Of a stretch of 64,000 bases of DNA, positions 42,123 to 49,280 are shown piece after piece (positions within the stretch are counted from its first letter, which is position 1; each line of letters begins with the position of its first letter). The notes beneath the pieces were generated by a model that was not told where the DNA came from, searched no databases, and saw only the letters and a list, made by a program, of their open reading frames with translations. The stretch comes from Candidatus Segatella intestinihominis (GTDB lineage Bacteria > Bacteroidota > Bacteroidia > Bacteroidales > Bacteroidaceae): the NCBI GenBank assembly GCA_900548535.1, contig URLG01000002.1, positions 1 to 64,000 of the forward strand, in the 5' to 3' direction. A program made the position numbers and the translations under genes.

Positions 42123-43760
42123 ATGAGACTAATGAAAATAAAGAATATAATACCAGTTGCAGCTATGGCAGTTGCATCATTAGGACTCTCTTCTTGCGTG
42201 GGCGACTTGGATGTAGATAACATCAACCCACAGCAGGTTTCAGAGCCAGACTGGGATGCAGTCTTGAATAAGGTATATGCCAACTTGGTAATGACTGGTC
42301 AGAAAGGACCAGACGGAAATGGTGATATTGACGACATTGATGAGGGTACATCCAGCATGATTCGTCAGCTCTGGAATGCCAATGAGCTTCCTACTGATGA
42401 GTCTGAGTGTATCTGGGGTGATGTAGGTATCCCTGAGTTCAACCATGCTTCATGGAGTGATTCTCACCCTATGATGAAGGCTCTCTACTACCGCCTCTAC
42501 TTCGGTATTACCAACGCCAACTATTATTTGGAGCAGACTGCAGGTTCTACAGAAGAGGGTATCAGCACCAAGCGTGCCGAGGCTCGTTTCTTGAGAGCGC
42601 TTCACTATTCATACCTGATGGATCTCTATGGCAATGTGCCTTTCACCTTGACCGTCTCTAAGGAGTCAGCTCCTCAGATTCAGCGTGCCGATCTCTATAA
42701 GTTTATCAATAGCGAGCTGCGTGCAGTTTCTGGTGAAGACGGTAGCTCTACCGAGGTTTTGGCAGATGCTAAGGTATATAAAGGTTCTCAAGATGGTTAT
42801 GGTCGTGCCAACAAGGCAGCAGCTTGGTTGCTCTTGGCTCGCGACTACTTGAATGCTAAGATTTATGCAGGTACAGAGCAGAACGACTCTGCTAAGTATT
42901 TTGCAAAGAAGGTTATCGATTCTGATTATGGTCTGTGCACCACTCCTACAGGTTCCTATTCTGCATTCCAGAAGTTGTTCTTGGCAGACAACGATGAGAA
43001 TGGCGCCGAGAAAGAGATTATTCTTCCTGCCATCCACGATGGTGAGGACACACAGACTTGGGGTGGTTGCTTGTTCCTCGTAGCAGGTACAACCAATGCC
43101 GACATCGCCAAGGAATACCCAACAGGTACTTCTGAGGGATGGGGTGGTAACCATGCCCGCAAGCAGTTTGTACAGAAGTTCTTCCCTAGCAGCGAGCCTG
43201 TACAGGGTACTCCTATCCAGGTAACAGCAGAGGCTGGTGATGATCGTGCTTTGTTCTTTACCAAGGGACATACAGAGAGCATCACCAAGGAGTCTGACTT
43301 CAACAAGGGTTTTGCTTACATCAAGTTCTTGAACCTTCGTGCTGATGGTGGCAAGGTTAAGCACACTCAGTTTGTTGACATCGACTTCCCTATGATGCGT
43401 GCTGCAGAGGCTTACTTGACTTACGCCGAGGCTGATGCTCGCCAGAATGGTGGTACTTGTACTGCCGATGGTTTGGGATATGTAAACTTGGTTCGCGAGA
43501 GAGCTCATGCTACAACATTGACTTCATGTTCACTCGACAATCTCTGCGACGAATGGTCTAGAGAGTTCGCATACGAAGGTCGTCGCCGTATGGACTTGAT
43601 TCGTTTCAATAAGTTCGGTGGTCAGAACAGCTATACTTGGGAATGGATGGGCGGCACACAGAATGGTACTCCATTCGATGCTCACTTCAACCTCTTCCCT
43701 ATCCCTAATAGTGATATGAACAGTAACTCTACAGGTTTGAAGCAGAACCCTGGTTACTAA
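42123..43760 (+). CDS. susD: SusD-like starch-binding outer-membrane lipoprotein
   Basis: This 545-residue RagB/SusD lipoprotein has lipobox LSSC with Cys25; a start at 42132 (MKIKNI) is also possible. The helical scaffold shows EARFLRALHYSYLMDLYGNVPF and GRANKAAAWLLLARDYLNA. The C-terminal signature is DFPMMRAAEAYLTYAEADAR, then YVNLVRERA and EWSREFAYEGRRRMDLIRFNKF. It captures starch oligosaccharides and closes the SusC pore. It is encoded 20 nt after susC. Confidence 0.94.
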   Translation: MRLMKIKNIIPVAAMAVASLGLSSCVGDLDVDNINPQQVSEPDWDAVLNKVYANLVMTGQKGPDGNGDIDDIDEGTSSMIRQLWNANELPTDESECIWGDVGIPEFNHASWSDSHPMMKALYYRLYFGITNANYYLEQTAGSTEEGISTKRAEARFLRALHYSYLMDLYGNVPFTLTVSKESAPQIQRADLYKFINSELRAVSGEDGSSTEVLADAKVYKGSQDGYGRANKAAAWLLLARDYLNAKIYAGTEQNDSAKYFAKKVIDSDYGLCTTPTGSYSAFQKLFLADNDENGAEKEIILPAIHDGEDTQTWGGCLFLVAGTTNADIAKEYPTGTSEGWGGNHARKQFVQKFFPSSEPVQGTPIQVTAEAGDDRALFFTKGHTESITKESDFNKGFAYIKFLNLRADGGKVKHTQFVDIDFPMMRAAEAYLTYAEADARQNGGTCTADGLGYVNLVRERAHATTLTSCSLDNLCDEWSREFAYEGRRRMDLIRFNKFGGQNSYTWEWMGGTQNGTPFDAHFNLFPIPNSDMNSNSTGLKQNPGY

Positions 43761-43790
43761 TTAATGATTCATCCATAAAGAATTAAAGTT

Positions 43791-44963
43791 ATGAAGAAAT
43801 TAAATATCATGGCTGCGATGATGGTTGGTCTGCTCGCCTTCGCTTCTTGCGATTCCGACAGAGATGACAACCCTGTATTGACAGTCCCAGAGTCATTCAA
43901 TCTGCTCAAGCCTGAGATTGGTGACAATGTAATCGACTTGGCTAGCAGTTCTGCTATCCAGTTTAAGGCAGAGAAAGCTCCTAACTATAGTTTCCCTCTT
44001 GAGGCTAACTACTGGTTGCAGGTAACTGGCGAGGACAATGCTAACTTTGCTGATGCAGACAAGATTTACTCTTTGTCTACTACTTCCAACTCTACCACAT
44101 ACAACGCACCTACCAATGAGGTAGACCTCTGCGTGATGAAGGTAAAAGGTTGGGATGACGAGGCGAAGGTTGACAAGACCACTCCAATCACATTGAATGT
44201 GCGTCTGGTTGCTTGTCCTAAGAACTTGAACGATTCTGCCAACTATGTATATTCTACAGTTCAGCAGATCAAGGTATATCCTTACTTCATCAAGGAGAGC
44301 TTGCCTAAGTTCTGGTACATCACTGGTTCTATCATCGGTAATGACGGAAGCACTTGGAAGAACGATGCAGCATTCTTCGGTACAGGTATGCAGCCTATGT
44401 ATGTAAAGAAGGGCGCTGAATATGACAAGTTCACTGGCGACGGTGTTGTAGAATGGGTAGGTTACCTGGCAGCAGGCGGACAGATCAAGTTTATCGAGCC
44501 TAAGGGATTGGTTAACTGGAACTATAGCTTGAGTGGTGGTACCATCAACGAGAAGGGCGGTTCTGGCTTTAAATATCGTGATGGCGGTGACGACCCAGGT
44601 AACACCAATGTTGAGGCAGCTGGTTACTATGTAATCGACATCAACACTAGCGATCACTCTATGACCGTCAAGCCATATACCGATGCAGTCAATAAGTACA
44701 CCTCTGTAAAGATTGGTGACAACGAGATGGCAGCAGTCAATACCGTAGCAGGTATGGAGAACCACGACTGGTTCGCAACCATCACGCTCAGCGGCAAGAC
44801 CAACATGGTATTCACTGCCAACGACGGCACTACCTGGGGTAGCTCTATCTTCCCATGCGCTATCGGTAGCGTGAAGGGTTCTGAAATCCCATGCGACAAG
44901 GGTACATACAAGGTATTCTTCAATGATATCACTGGTGCTTACTCTTTCGTAGAACAGAAATAA
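43791..44963 (+). CDS. SusE-like starch-binding lipoprotein
   Basis: This 390-residue lipoprotein (AFASC, Cys20) has the SusE organisation. An N-terminal Ig-like domain (about 30-165, ESFNLLKPEIGDNVIDLASSS) is followed by two beta-sandwich starch-binding domains. The first (about 175-300) has FWYITGSIIGNDGSTWKNDAAFFGTGMQPMY and the second has TSVKIGDNEMAAVN and NDGTTWGSSIFPC. It is anchored on the outer surface, where it holds starch near the SusC/SusD complex. It lies 30 nt after susD and is followed by a small hairpin before the SusF-like gene. Confidence 0.85.
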   Translation: MKKLNIMAAMMVGLLAFASCDSDRDDNPVLTVPESFNLLKPEIGDNVIDLASSSAIQFKAEKAPNYSFPLEANYWLQVTGEDNANFADADKIYSLSTTSNSTTYNAPTNEVDLCVMKVKGWDDEAKVDKTTPITLNVRLVACPKNLNDSANYVYSTVQQIKVYPYFIKESLPKFWYITGSIIGNDGSTWKNDAAFFGTGMQPMYVKKGAEYDKFTGDGVVEWVGYLAAGGQIKFIEPKGLVNWNYSLSGGTINEKGGSGFKYRDGGDDPGNTNVEAAGYYVIDINTSDHSMTVKPYTDAVNKYTSVKIGDNEMAAVNTVAGMENHDWFATITLSGKTNMVFTANDGTTWGSSIFPCAIGSVKGSEIPCDKGTYKVFFNDITGAYSFVEQK

Positions 44964-44979
44964 ACATTCCAAACCATCT

Positions 44980-45012
44980 GGGAGAGAGAATGTAATCAGC
45001 ATCCTCTCTCCC
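44980..45012 (+). repeat. Intercistronic hairpin between SusE-like and SusF-like genes
   Basis: GGGAGAGAG (44980-44988) and CTCTCTCCC (45004-45012) form a perfect 9-bp stem with a 15-nt loop, in a 68-bp gap. It is not followed by a T tract, so mRNA processing or stabilisation is more likely than termination. Confidence 0.55.
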
Positions 45013-45031
45013 TCATAAAAAACGAAAAATT

Positions 45032-46462
45032 ATGAAAATCAAATCATATTTATTGGCAGGCTTGGCTACATTTGCCCTGGCTTCTTGTGATGAGAGTTTC
45101 AACGACTGGGCAGAGCAGGCTACCAACACTCAGGGTGACGCTGTAGCTTTCGGCAATGGCGCTGTTAAGCCTGTAGACCTCATCGACTTCGCAAATGTAC
45201 CTGATGGCACAGACTCTGTTCAGGTTTGCGAAATCACAACAGCCCCAACAACAAGCAATGCTTCTTATGCCCCATCTTATTCCATCACATACAGCTATAC
45301 TTATGTGGATGGCACTGAGACTAAGACCAAGACTTCTACTCTCAAAATGGGTTCTACTGGTAAGGTTTCCTTCGCTGAATTCAAGGAGTATGTAGAGAAC
45401 ACTTATGGCAAGCGCCCGATGGAGCGTGACCTCCCAGCACAGGCTAAGGTTACATTCTCTAATGGTACAACAGCTAGCTATCTTACATCAGAAAACTTCA
45501 CCGTTAAGGCTAAGCCTGTAGCTCCTATCATCGAGGAAGCTTACTACTATATTGGTGCAGCTAATGGTTGGAGTGCCGCAAGCAAGGCTTACAAACTTAC
45601 CAACAGTGGCAAGGATGTATATGATGATCCAGTATTCTCTGTTGTAATCCCAGCTCCAGAAGACGACAACTGGTTCAAGATTGCTCCAGCTTCTGCTTAT
45701 GAGCTTGGTGATGATTTCTGGAGTACACCATATATGATTGGTGCAGCAACCAATGGCGAAACCGCTAAGAAGGGCAACTTCGTACAAGGTGAAAACGATA
45801 AAGACGCATTTGCATTCAACATCACTGATGCTAACGCCAAGTATTACAAGATTTCCATCGACATGATGAATCGTACATACGAGGTTACTCCATTGAACTT
45901 CAGTGAATATTACTATGTAGCAGGTGACGGAAATGGTTGGGATGCTAAAGACTTCCTTTCTACTTCTACATACGATGGTCAGTATGAAGGCTGTATGTAT
46001 CTTGAGTCTAAGTTCAAGTTCCGTCCTAGCGACAAGAACTGGGAAGGATGCCTTGGAGCAAGCGACTTTGGTGATGCTACAACAGATGCAGACAACAACA
46101 TCTTGGTTAAAGAGCCAGGTTACTATCAGGTTAAGCTCGATGTTGTAAACAAGACCTATAGCCTCATCAAGATTGAGTCTATCGGTGTCATTGGCGATGC
46201 AGCTCCTAACGGTTGGGATTCTGATGTTGATTTGACCTATAACAAGGCAGAGAACTGCTGGGAAATCAAAGACATCGTATTGAAGGATGGTAAAATCAAG
46301 TTCCGTTCTAACGATGCCTGGGATCCAAACCCTAACTGGGGTGGTGACTTTAATGCTCTTACCCACGGTGGTGCAGACATTCAGGTTACAGCAGGAACTT
46401 ATGATATCAAGCTCTATGCCTTCTGTAATGGCAAGGCTCATGCTGTAGTAACCAAGAAGTAA
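45032..46462 (+). CDS. SusF-like starch-binding lipoprotein with repeated modules
   Basis: This 476-residue lipoprotein (LASC, Cys19) has an N-terminal Ig-like domain (about 25-160), then three similar starch-binding modules of the SusE/SusF (CBM58-like) kind. Each starts with a Y.YV.G.GNGW or IGDAAPNGWD segment: YYIGAANGWSAA, YYVAGDGNGWDA and VIGDAAPNGWDSD. Each ends with a strand motif such as YYKISIDMMNRTYEV. It is surface exposed and extends starch binding beyond SusD and the SusE-like protein. It is the last gene of the susC operon; a hairpin terminator follows at 46494. Confidence 0.87.
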   Translation: MKIKSYLLAGLATFALASCDESFNDWAEQATNTQGDAVAFGNGAVKPVDLIDFANVPDGTDSVQVCEITTAPTTSNASYAPSYSITYSYTYVDGTETKTKTSTLKMGSTGKVSFAEFKEYVENTYGKRPMERDLPAQAKVTFSNGTTASYLTSENFTVKAKPVAPIIEEAYYYIGAANGWSAASKAYKLTNSGKDVYDDPVFSVVIPAPEDDNWFKIAPASAYELGDDFWSTPYMIGAATNGETAKKGNFVQGENDKDAFAFNITDANAKYYKISIDMMNRTYEVTPLNFSEYYYVAGDGNGWDAKDFLSTSTYDGQYEGCMYLESKFKFRPSDKNWEGCLGASDFGDATTDADNNILVKEPGYYQVKLDVVNKTYSLIKIESIGVIGDAAPNGWDSDVDLTYNKAENCWEIKDIVLKDGKIKFRSNDAWDPNPNWGGDFNALTHGGADIQVTAGTYDIKLYAFCNGKAHAVVTKK

Positions 46463-46493
46463 TCCTCCATATTACTTCATAAAATAAGCTTAA

Positions 46494-46532
46494 TAGGCGG
46501 TTTCGGGAGCAATTCCCAGAGCCGCCTATTTT
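46494..46532 (+). terminator. Terminator after the susC-susF operon
   Basis: TAGGCGG (46494-46500) pairs with CCGCCTA (46522-46528), with an inner GGGA/TCCC stem, followed by TTTTC. The same hairpin recurs after each Rpn gene (47663 and 48773), so it forms part of the duplicated unit. Confidence 0.75.
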
Positions 46533-46575
46533 CTTTATGCATTCATCCCATTTTCCTCCCTCGAACTAGTTTTTT

Positions 46576-46635
46576 GTTCCTCGCCACGGTACCTTTATGC
46601 CCTCGCCACAGTACGAAGGTGTCGTGGCAAGGAAC
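46576..46635. repeat. 60-nt imperfect palindrome, copy 1
   Basis: It begins GTTCCTCGCCACGGTACCTT and ends with the near-complement GTCGTGGCAAGGAAC, so about 20 bp can pair with three mismatches around a loop. Identical copy 2 is at 47745-47804; a diverged copy in the opposite orientation is at 48943-49002. Confidence 0.75.
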
Positions 46636-46675
46636 TTTTTTCCCAAGAATCCTTGTGAGTTTCAAAATAAAGTCG

Positions 46676-46683
46676 TATATTTG
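46676..46683 (+). promoter_or_regulatory. Promoter (TTG-N20-TATATTTG) of Rpn copy 1
   Basis: TATATTTG with TTG at 46653-46655, spacing 20 bp; ATG at 46723. The same promoter is duplicated 1,169 bp downstream for copy 2. Confidence 0.7.
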
Positions 46684-46722
46684 CAGGCGAATTTAAAAAA
46701 GACAATATGGGAGGTTTAGATT

Positions 46723-47658
46723 ATGACAGAACTTAGAGATAGATATATACGTTTTGACTGGGCTATTAAGAGATTGCTCCGTCAAAAAGCTAATTTTGGT
46801 GTATTGGAAGGCTTTCTTACTGTTTTCTTGAACGAGGAGGTAAAAATCATCGACATACTGGAAAGTGAAGGTAACCAGAGTGCTGCCGATGATAAATTTA
46901 ATCGCGTCGACATCAAAGCTAAAAATAGTAAAGGTGAAATCATTATTGTAGAAATACAAAATACAAGTGAACTCTACTATCTGGAGCGCGTGCTCTATGG
47001 AGTAGCTAAAGCTATCACCGAACACATCAATCTAGGAAACAGTTACAAAGAGGTAAAGAAGGTCTATTCCATCAGCATCCTTTATTTCGACTTAGGGAAA
47101 GGCTCAGACTATATCTACGTTGGACAAAACAACTTTGTTGGTCTGCACACAAAAGACCAATTGATTATCAGCACAAAAGAAAAGGACAACATTGTGAGGA
47201 AATCACCATCAGAGATTTTTCCTACCTATATTCTTGTGCGTGTTAATGAATTCAACAACGTTGCCAAGTCACCATTGGAAGAATGGGTGAACTATCTGAA
47301 AAATGGTGTTATTGCTGCTGACACAAAAGCCCCAGGATTGCAAGAGGCTCGTGAAAAGCTGAAATATTATGAAATGTCAGATGCCGAACGCCATGCATAC
47401 GATGAGCACCTCAATGCCATTATGATACAAAATGACGTATTGACCAATGCAAAACAAGAAGGAAGAGCAGAAGGAAGAGCAGAAGGAAGAGCAGAAGGAA
47501 GAGCAGAAGGCATTGTGGAAGGAGAAGCAAGAGGAGAAACCAAAGGCAGGGCTAAAGAGAAAAGAGCAATTGCCCTAAGTCTGCTAGCCCAGAACGTTTC
47601 TGCCGAAATCATAGCACAAGCCACAGGACTAAGCATCGAAGAAATCAATAAACTATAA
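46723..47658 (+). CDS. Rpn/PD-(D/E)XK nuclease family protein, copy 1
   Basis: This 311-residue protein belongs to the Rpn family (recombination-promoting nuclease, often annotated as a putative transposase). The nuclease core has Asp63 in RVDIKA and E77-x-Q79 in IIIVEIQN, the ExQ variant usual in this family. The N terminus RYIRFDWAIKRLLRQKANFGVLEGFL is typical. The C terminus has a GRAE tetrapeptide repeat (four 12-bp units at 47458-47505), then a helical tail with EKRAIALSLLAQN. It is placed between the starch susF and amylase genes, where it has no metabolic link. It is nearly identical to copy 2 downstream. Confidence 0.88.
   Translation: MTELRDRYIRFDWAIKRLLRQKANFGVLEGFLTVFLNEEVKIIDILESEGNQSAADDKFNRVDIKAKNSKGEIIIVEIQNTSELYYLERVLYGVAKAITEHINLGNSYKEVKKVYSISILYFDLGKGSDYIYVGQNNFVGLHTKDQLIISTKEKDNIVRKSPSEIFPTYILVRVNEFNNVAKSPLEEWVNYLKNGVIAADTKAPGLQEAREKLKYYEMSDAERHAYDEHLNAIMIQNDVLTNAKQEGRAEGRAEGRAEGRAEGIVEGEARGETKGRAKEKRAIALSLLAQNVSAEIIAQATGLSIEEINKL
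47458..47505 (+). repeat. 12-bp coding repeat (GRAE) in Rpn copy 1
   Basis: Four exact copies of GAAGGAAGAGCA encode EGRA repeats. Copy 2 has three copies of GAAGGAAGGGCT at 48627-48662, the same peptide with different codons, so each array has been homogenised separately. Loss or gain of a unit keeps the frame. Confidence 0.75.
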
Positions 47659-47662
47659 TATC

Positions 47663-47701
47663 TAGGCGGTTCCGGGAGCAATTCCCAGAGCCGCCTATTT
47701 T
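47663..47701 (+). terminator. Terminator after Rpn copy 1
   Basis: A copy of the AGGCGG/CCGCCT hairpin at 46494 with one base changed, 4 bp after the copy 1 stop, followed by TTTTC. Confidence 0.7.
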
Positions 47702-47744
47702 CTTTATGCATTCATCCCATTTTCCTTCCTCGAACTAGTTTTTT

Positions 47745-47804
47745 GTTCCTCGCCACGGTACCTTTATGCCCTCGCCACAGTACGAAGGTGTCGTGGCAAG
47801 GAAC
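47745..47804. repeat. 60-nt imperfect palindrome, copy 2
   Basis: Identical to 46576-46635 and part of the 1,169-bp duplicated unit. It lies about 40 bp upstream of the duplicated Rpn promoter. Confidence 0.75.
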
Positions 47805-47891
47805 TTTTTTCCCAAGAATCCTTGTGAGTTTCAAAATAAAGTCGTATATTTGCAGGCGAATTTAAAAAAGACAATATGGGAGGTTTAGATT

Positions 47892-48767
47892 ATGACAGAA
47901 CTTAGAGATAGATATATACGTTTTGACTGGGCTATTAAGAGATTGCTCCGTCAAAAAGCTAATTTTGGTGTATTGGAAGGCTTTCTTACTGTTTTCTTGA
48001 ACGAGGAGGTAAAAATCATCGACATACTGGAAAGTGAAGGTAACCAGAGTGCTGCCGATGATAAATTTAATCGCGTCGACATCAAAGCTAAAAATAGTAA
48101 AGGTGAAATCATTATTGTAGAAATACAAAATACAAGTGAACTCTACTATCTGGAGCGCGTGCTCTATGGAGTAGCTAAAGCTATCACCGAACACATCAAT
48201 CTAGGAAACAGTTACAAAGAGGTAAAGAAGGTCTATTCCATCAGCATCCTTTATTTCGACTTAGGAAAAGGTTCTGACTATATCTATGTAGGTCAGAACA
48301 ATTTCGTGGGACTACATACGAAGGACCAACTTATCATCAGTACCAAGGAGAGGGACAATATCGTAAGGAAATCACCTTCAGAGATTTTCCCAACCTACAT
48401 TCTTGTTCGTGTCAACGAATTCAATAGTGTAGCTAAATCGCCGTTGGAGGAGTGGGTCAACTACCTAAAGAACGGCGTTATCGCTGCCGACACCAAGGCT
48501 CCAGGACTGCAAGAGGCTCGCGAAAAGCTGAAATATTACGAGATGTCTGACGCCGAACGTCATGCATACGATGAGCATCTCAATGCCATCATGATACAAA
48601 ACGATGTCTTGACCAATGCTAAGCAAGAAGGAAGGGCTGAAGGAAGGGCTGAAGGAAGGGCTGAAGAGAAAAAAGCCATTGCCCTCAGCCTGTTGGCTCA
48701 GAATGTAGCTCCAGAAATCATCGCACAGGCTACAGGATTAAGTATCGAAGAAATCAAAAAGCTATAA
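47892..48767 (+). CDS. Rpn/PD-(D/E)XK nuclease family protein, copy 2
   Basis: This 291-residue paralogue of the preceding gene is identical over roughly the first 120 codons even at the DNA level. It has the same RVDIKA and VEIQN catalytic segments. In the second half the protein is almost unchanged but codons differ throughout. The C terminus is shorter: three GRAE units, without the GIVEGEARGETKG segment of copy 1. It has its own copy of the promoter (TATATTTG near 47845) and is followed by an AGGCGG hairpin. Both copies look intact. Confidence 0.88.
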   Translation: MTELRDRYIRFDWAIKRLLRQKANFGVLEGFLTVFLNEEVKIIDILESEGNQSAADDKFNRVDIKAKNSKGEIIIVEIQNTSELYYLERVLYGVAKAITEHINLGNSYKEVKKVYSISILYFDLGKGSDYIYVGQNNFVGLHTKDQLIISTKERDNIVRKSPSEIFPTYILVRVNEFNSVAKSPLEEWVNYLKNGVIAADTKAPGLQEAREKLKYYEMSDAERHAYDEHLNAIMIQNDVLTNAKQEGRAEGRAEGRAEEKKAIALSLLAQNVAPEIIAQATGLSIEEIKKL

Positions 48768-48772
48768 ATACC

Positions 48773-48803
48773 AGGCGGTTCTCGAACATATCGGGAACCG
48801 CCT
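48773..48803. terminator. Bidirectional terminator after Rpn copy 2
   Basis: AGGCGGTTC (48773-48781) pairs exactly with GAACCGCCT (48795-48803). It is related to the hairpins at 46494 and 47663. It may also end the minus-strand transcript that starts near 49055. Confidence 0.7.
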
Positions 48804-48832
48804 ATTTGGATTCTTATGGTTATAGAACCACA

Positions 48833-49039
48833 TCATCCATAGTAAGTAGCACCTGCGCTATCGACGAATAAGCTGTGTAGATTTGCTACATATTGCTTAA
48901 ATAAGATGTATGGGGATATCTGCATTGAGGATGTCGTGAAAAGTTCCTCCCGAGGGCACTCCTTTGCCATAGCGAGGGCACAAAGGTGCCGTCGTGAGGA
49001 ACAAAACTCTGGTACGAGGTAGTATCTCTTTTTCGCCAT
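48833..49039 (-). CDS. Possible 68-residue protein spanning a palindromic repeat
   Basis: An open frame starting MAKKRYYLVPEF lies just behind a good minus-strand promoter (TTG-N20-TAATTTTG, 49062-49092), with a predicted leader of about 16 nt. The middle of the protein (CSSRRHLCALAMAKECPREEL) is simply the 60-nt palindrome translated, and no family is recognised. It may be a genuine small gene that acquired the repeat, or the promoter may drive a structured non-coding RNA. Confidence 0.35.
   Translation of the reverse strand: MAKKRYYLVPEFCSSRRHLCALAMAKECPREELFTTSSMQISPYILFKQYVANLHSLFVDSAGATYYG
48943..49002. repeat. 60-nt imperfect palindrome, copy 3 (inverted)
   Basis: The reverse complement begins GTTCCTCACGACGGCACCTT and shares the TGCCCTCGC core with copies 1 and 2. 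It is exactly 60 nt, and its ends pair as GTTCCTC/GAGGAAC. Divergence from the other copies shows a dispersed family rather than only the local duplication. Confidence 0.7.
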
Positions 49040-49061
49040 AATCTTTACTGTTTCATCTGTG

Positions 49062-49069
49062 CAAAATTA
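49062..49069 (-). promoter_or_regulatory. Minus-strand promoter (TTG-N20-TAATTTTG)
   Basis: TAATTTTG on the minus strand with TTG at 49090-49092, spacing 20 bp. It transcribes leftward through the 60-nt palindrome toward the terminator at 48773. Confidence 0.6.
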
Positions 49070-49148
49070 TAAGCAAAATATATCTTCATCAAGTCTTTCA
49101 AGTTAAAGTACCTAAAGACGTACCTAAAGAAACAACTTTATTAGTAAA

Positions 49149-49173
49149 TGCAAACGATTGCGCAAATCGTTTA
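49149..49173. promoter_or_regulatory. LacI-type operator upstream of the distal amylase
   Basis: TGCAAACGATTGCGCA matches the susC/lacI operator exactly over 16 bases. It extends into AATCGTTT so that AAACGATT-N5-AATCGTTT forms a longer dyad. The centre of the GCAA-N4-TTGC core (49155.5) is 61.5 bp upstream of the -7 element at 49217, the same distance as at susC. Confidence 0.75.
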
Positions 49174-49216
49174 CTTGATTTACATCAAATCTGAACTATG
49201 GTATCAGAAATAGTCG

Positions 49217-49224
49217 TAACTTTG
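49217..49224 (+). promoter_or_regulatory. -7 element TAACTTTG of the distal amylase gene
   Basis: TAACTTTG on the plus strand, about 57 bp before the first ATG; no -33 TTG at standard spacing. Confidence 0.6.
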
Positions 49225-49280
49225 CCAACGAAAAAGAATACAACTTACAATTAAACATAAGATAGTAATCAAAAAATACA

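Larger units (their letters stand above)
46494..48767 (+). repeat. Tandem duplication of about 1,169 bp containing Rpn genes
   Basis: Unit 1 (46494-47662) and unit 2 (from 47663) are offset by exactly 1,169 bp. About the first 600 bp (terminator, 60-nt palindrome, promoter and the first 370 bp of coding) differ at only two positions that I can see. From about 47093 onward, nucleotide differences, mostly synonymous, become frequent while the protein stays nearly the same. This mosaic suggests recent recombination or gene conversion of the left half. Confidence 0.9.

Noticed and set aside
43893..45002. 369-codon minus-strand frame opposite the SusE-like gene
   Set aside because: Mirror frame of a clear lipoprotein gene, caused by codon bias of this genome; no start signals.
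47458..47505. CRISPR-like repeat array
   Set aside because: The 12-bp units are contiguous without spacers and lie in frame within a coding sequence; no cas gene is present.
46693..48194. Identical 110-codon minus-strand frames in both Rpn units
   Set aside because: Identity is explained by the DNA duplication; the frames are antisense to the nuclease core and have no promoter.
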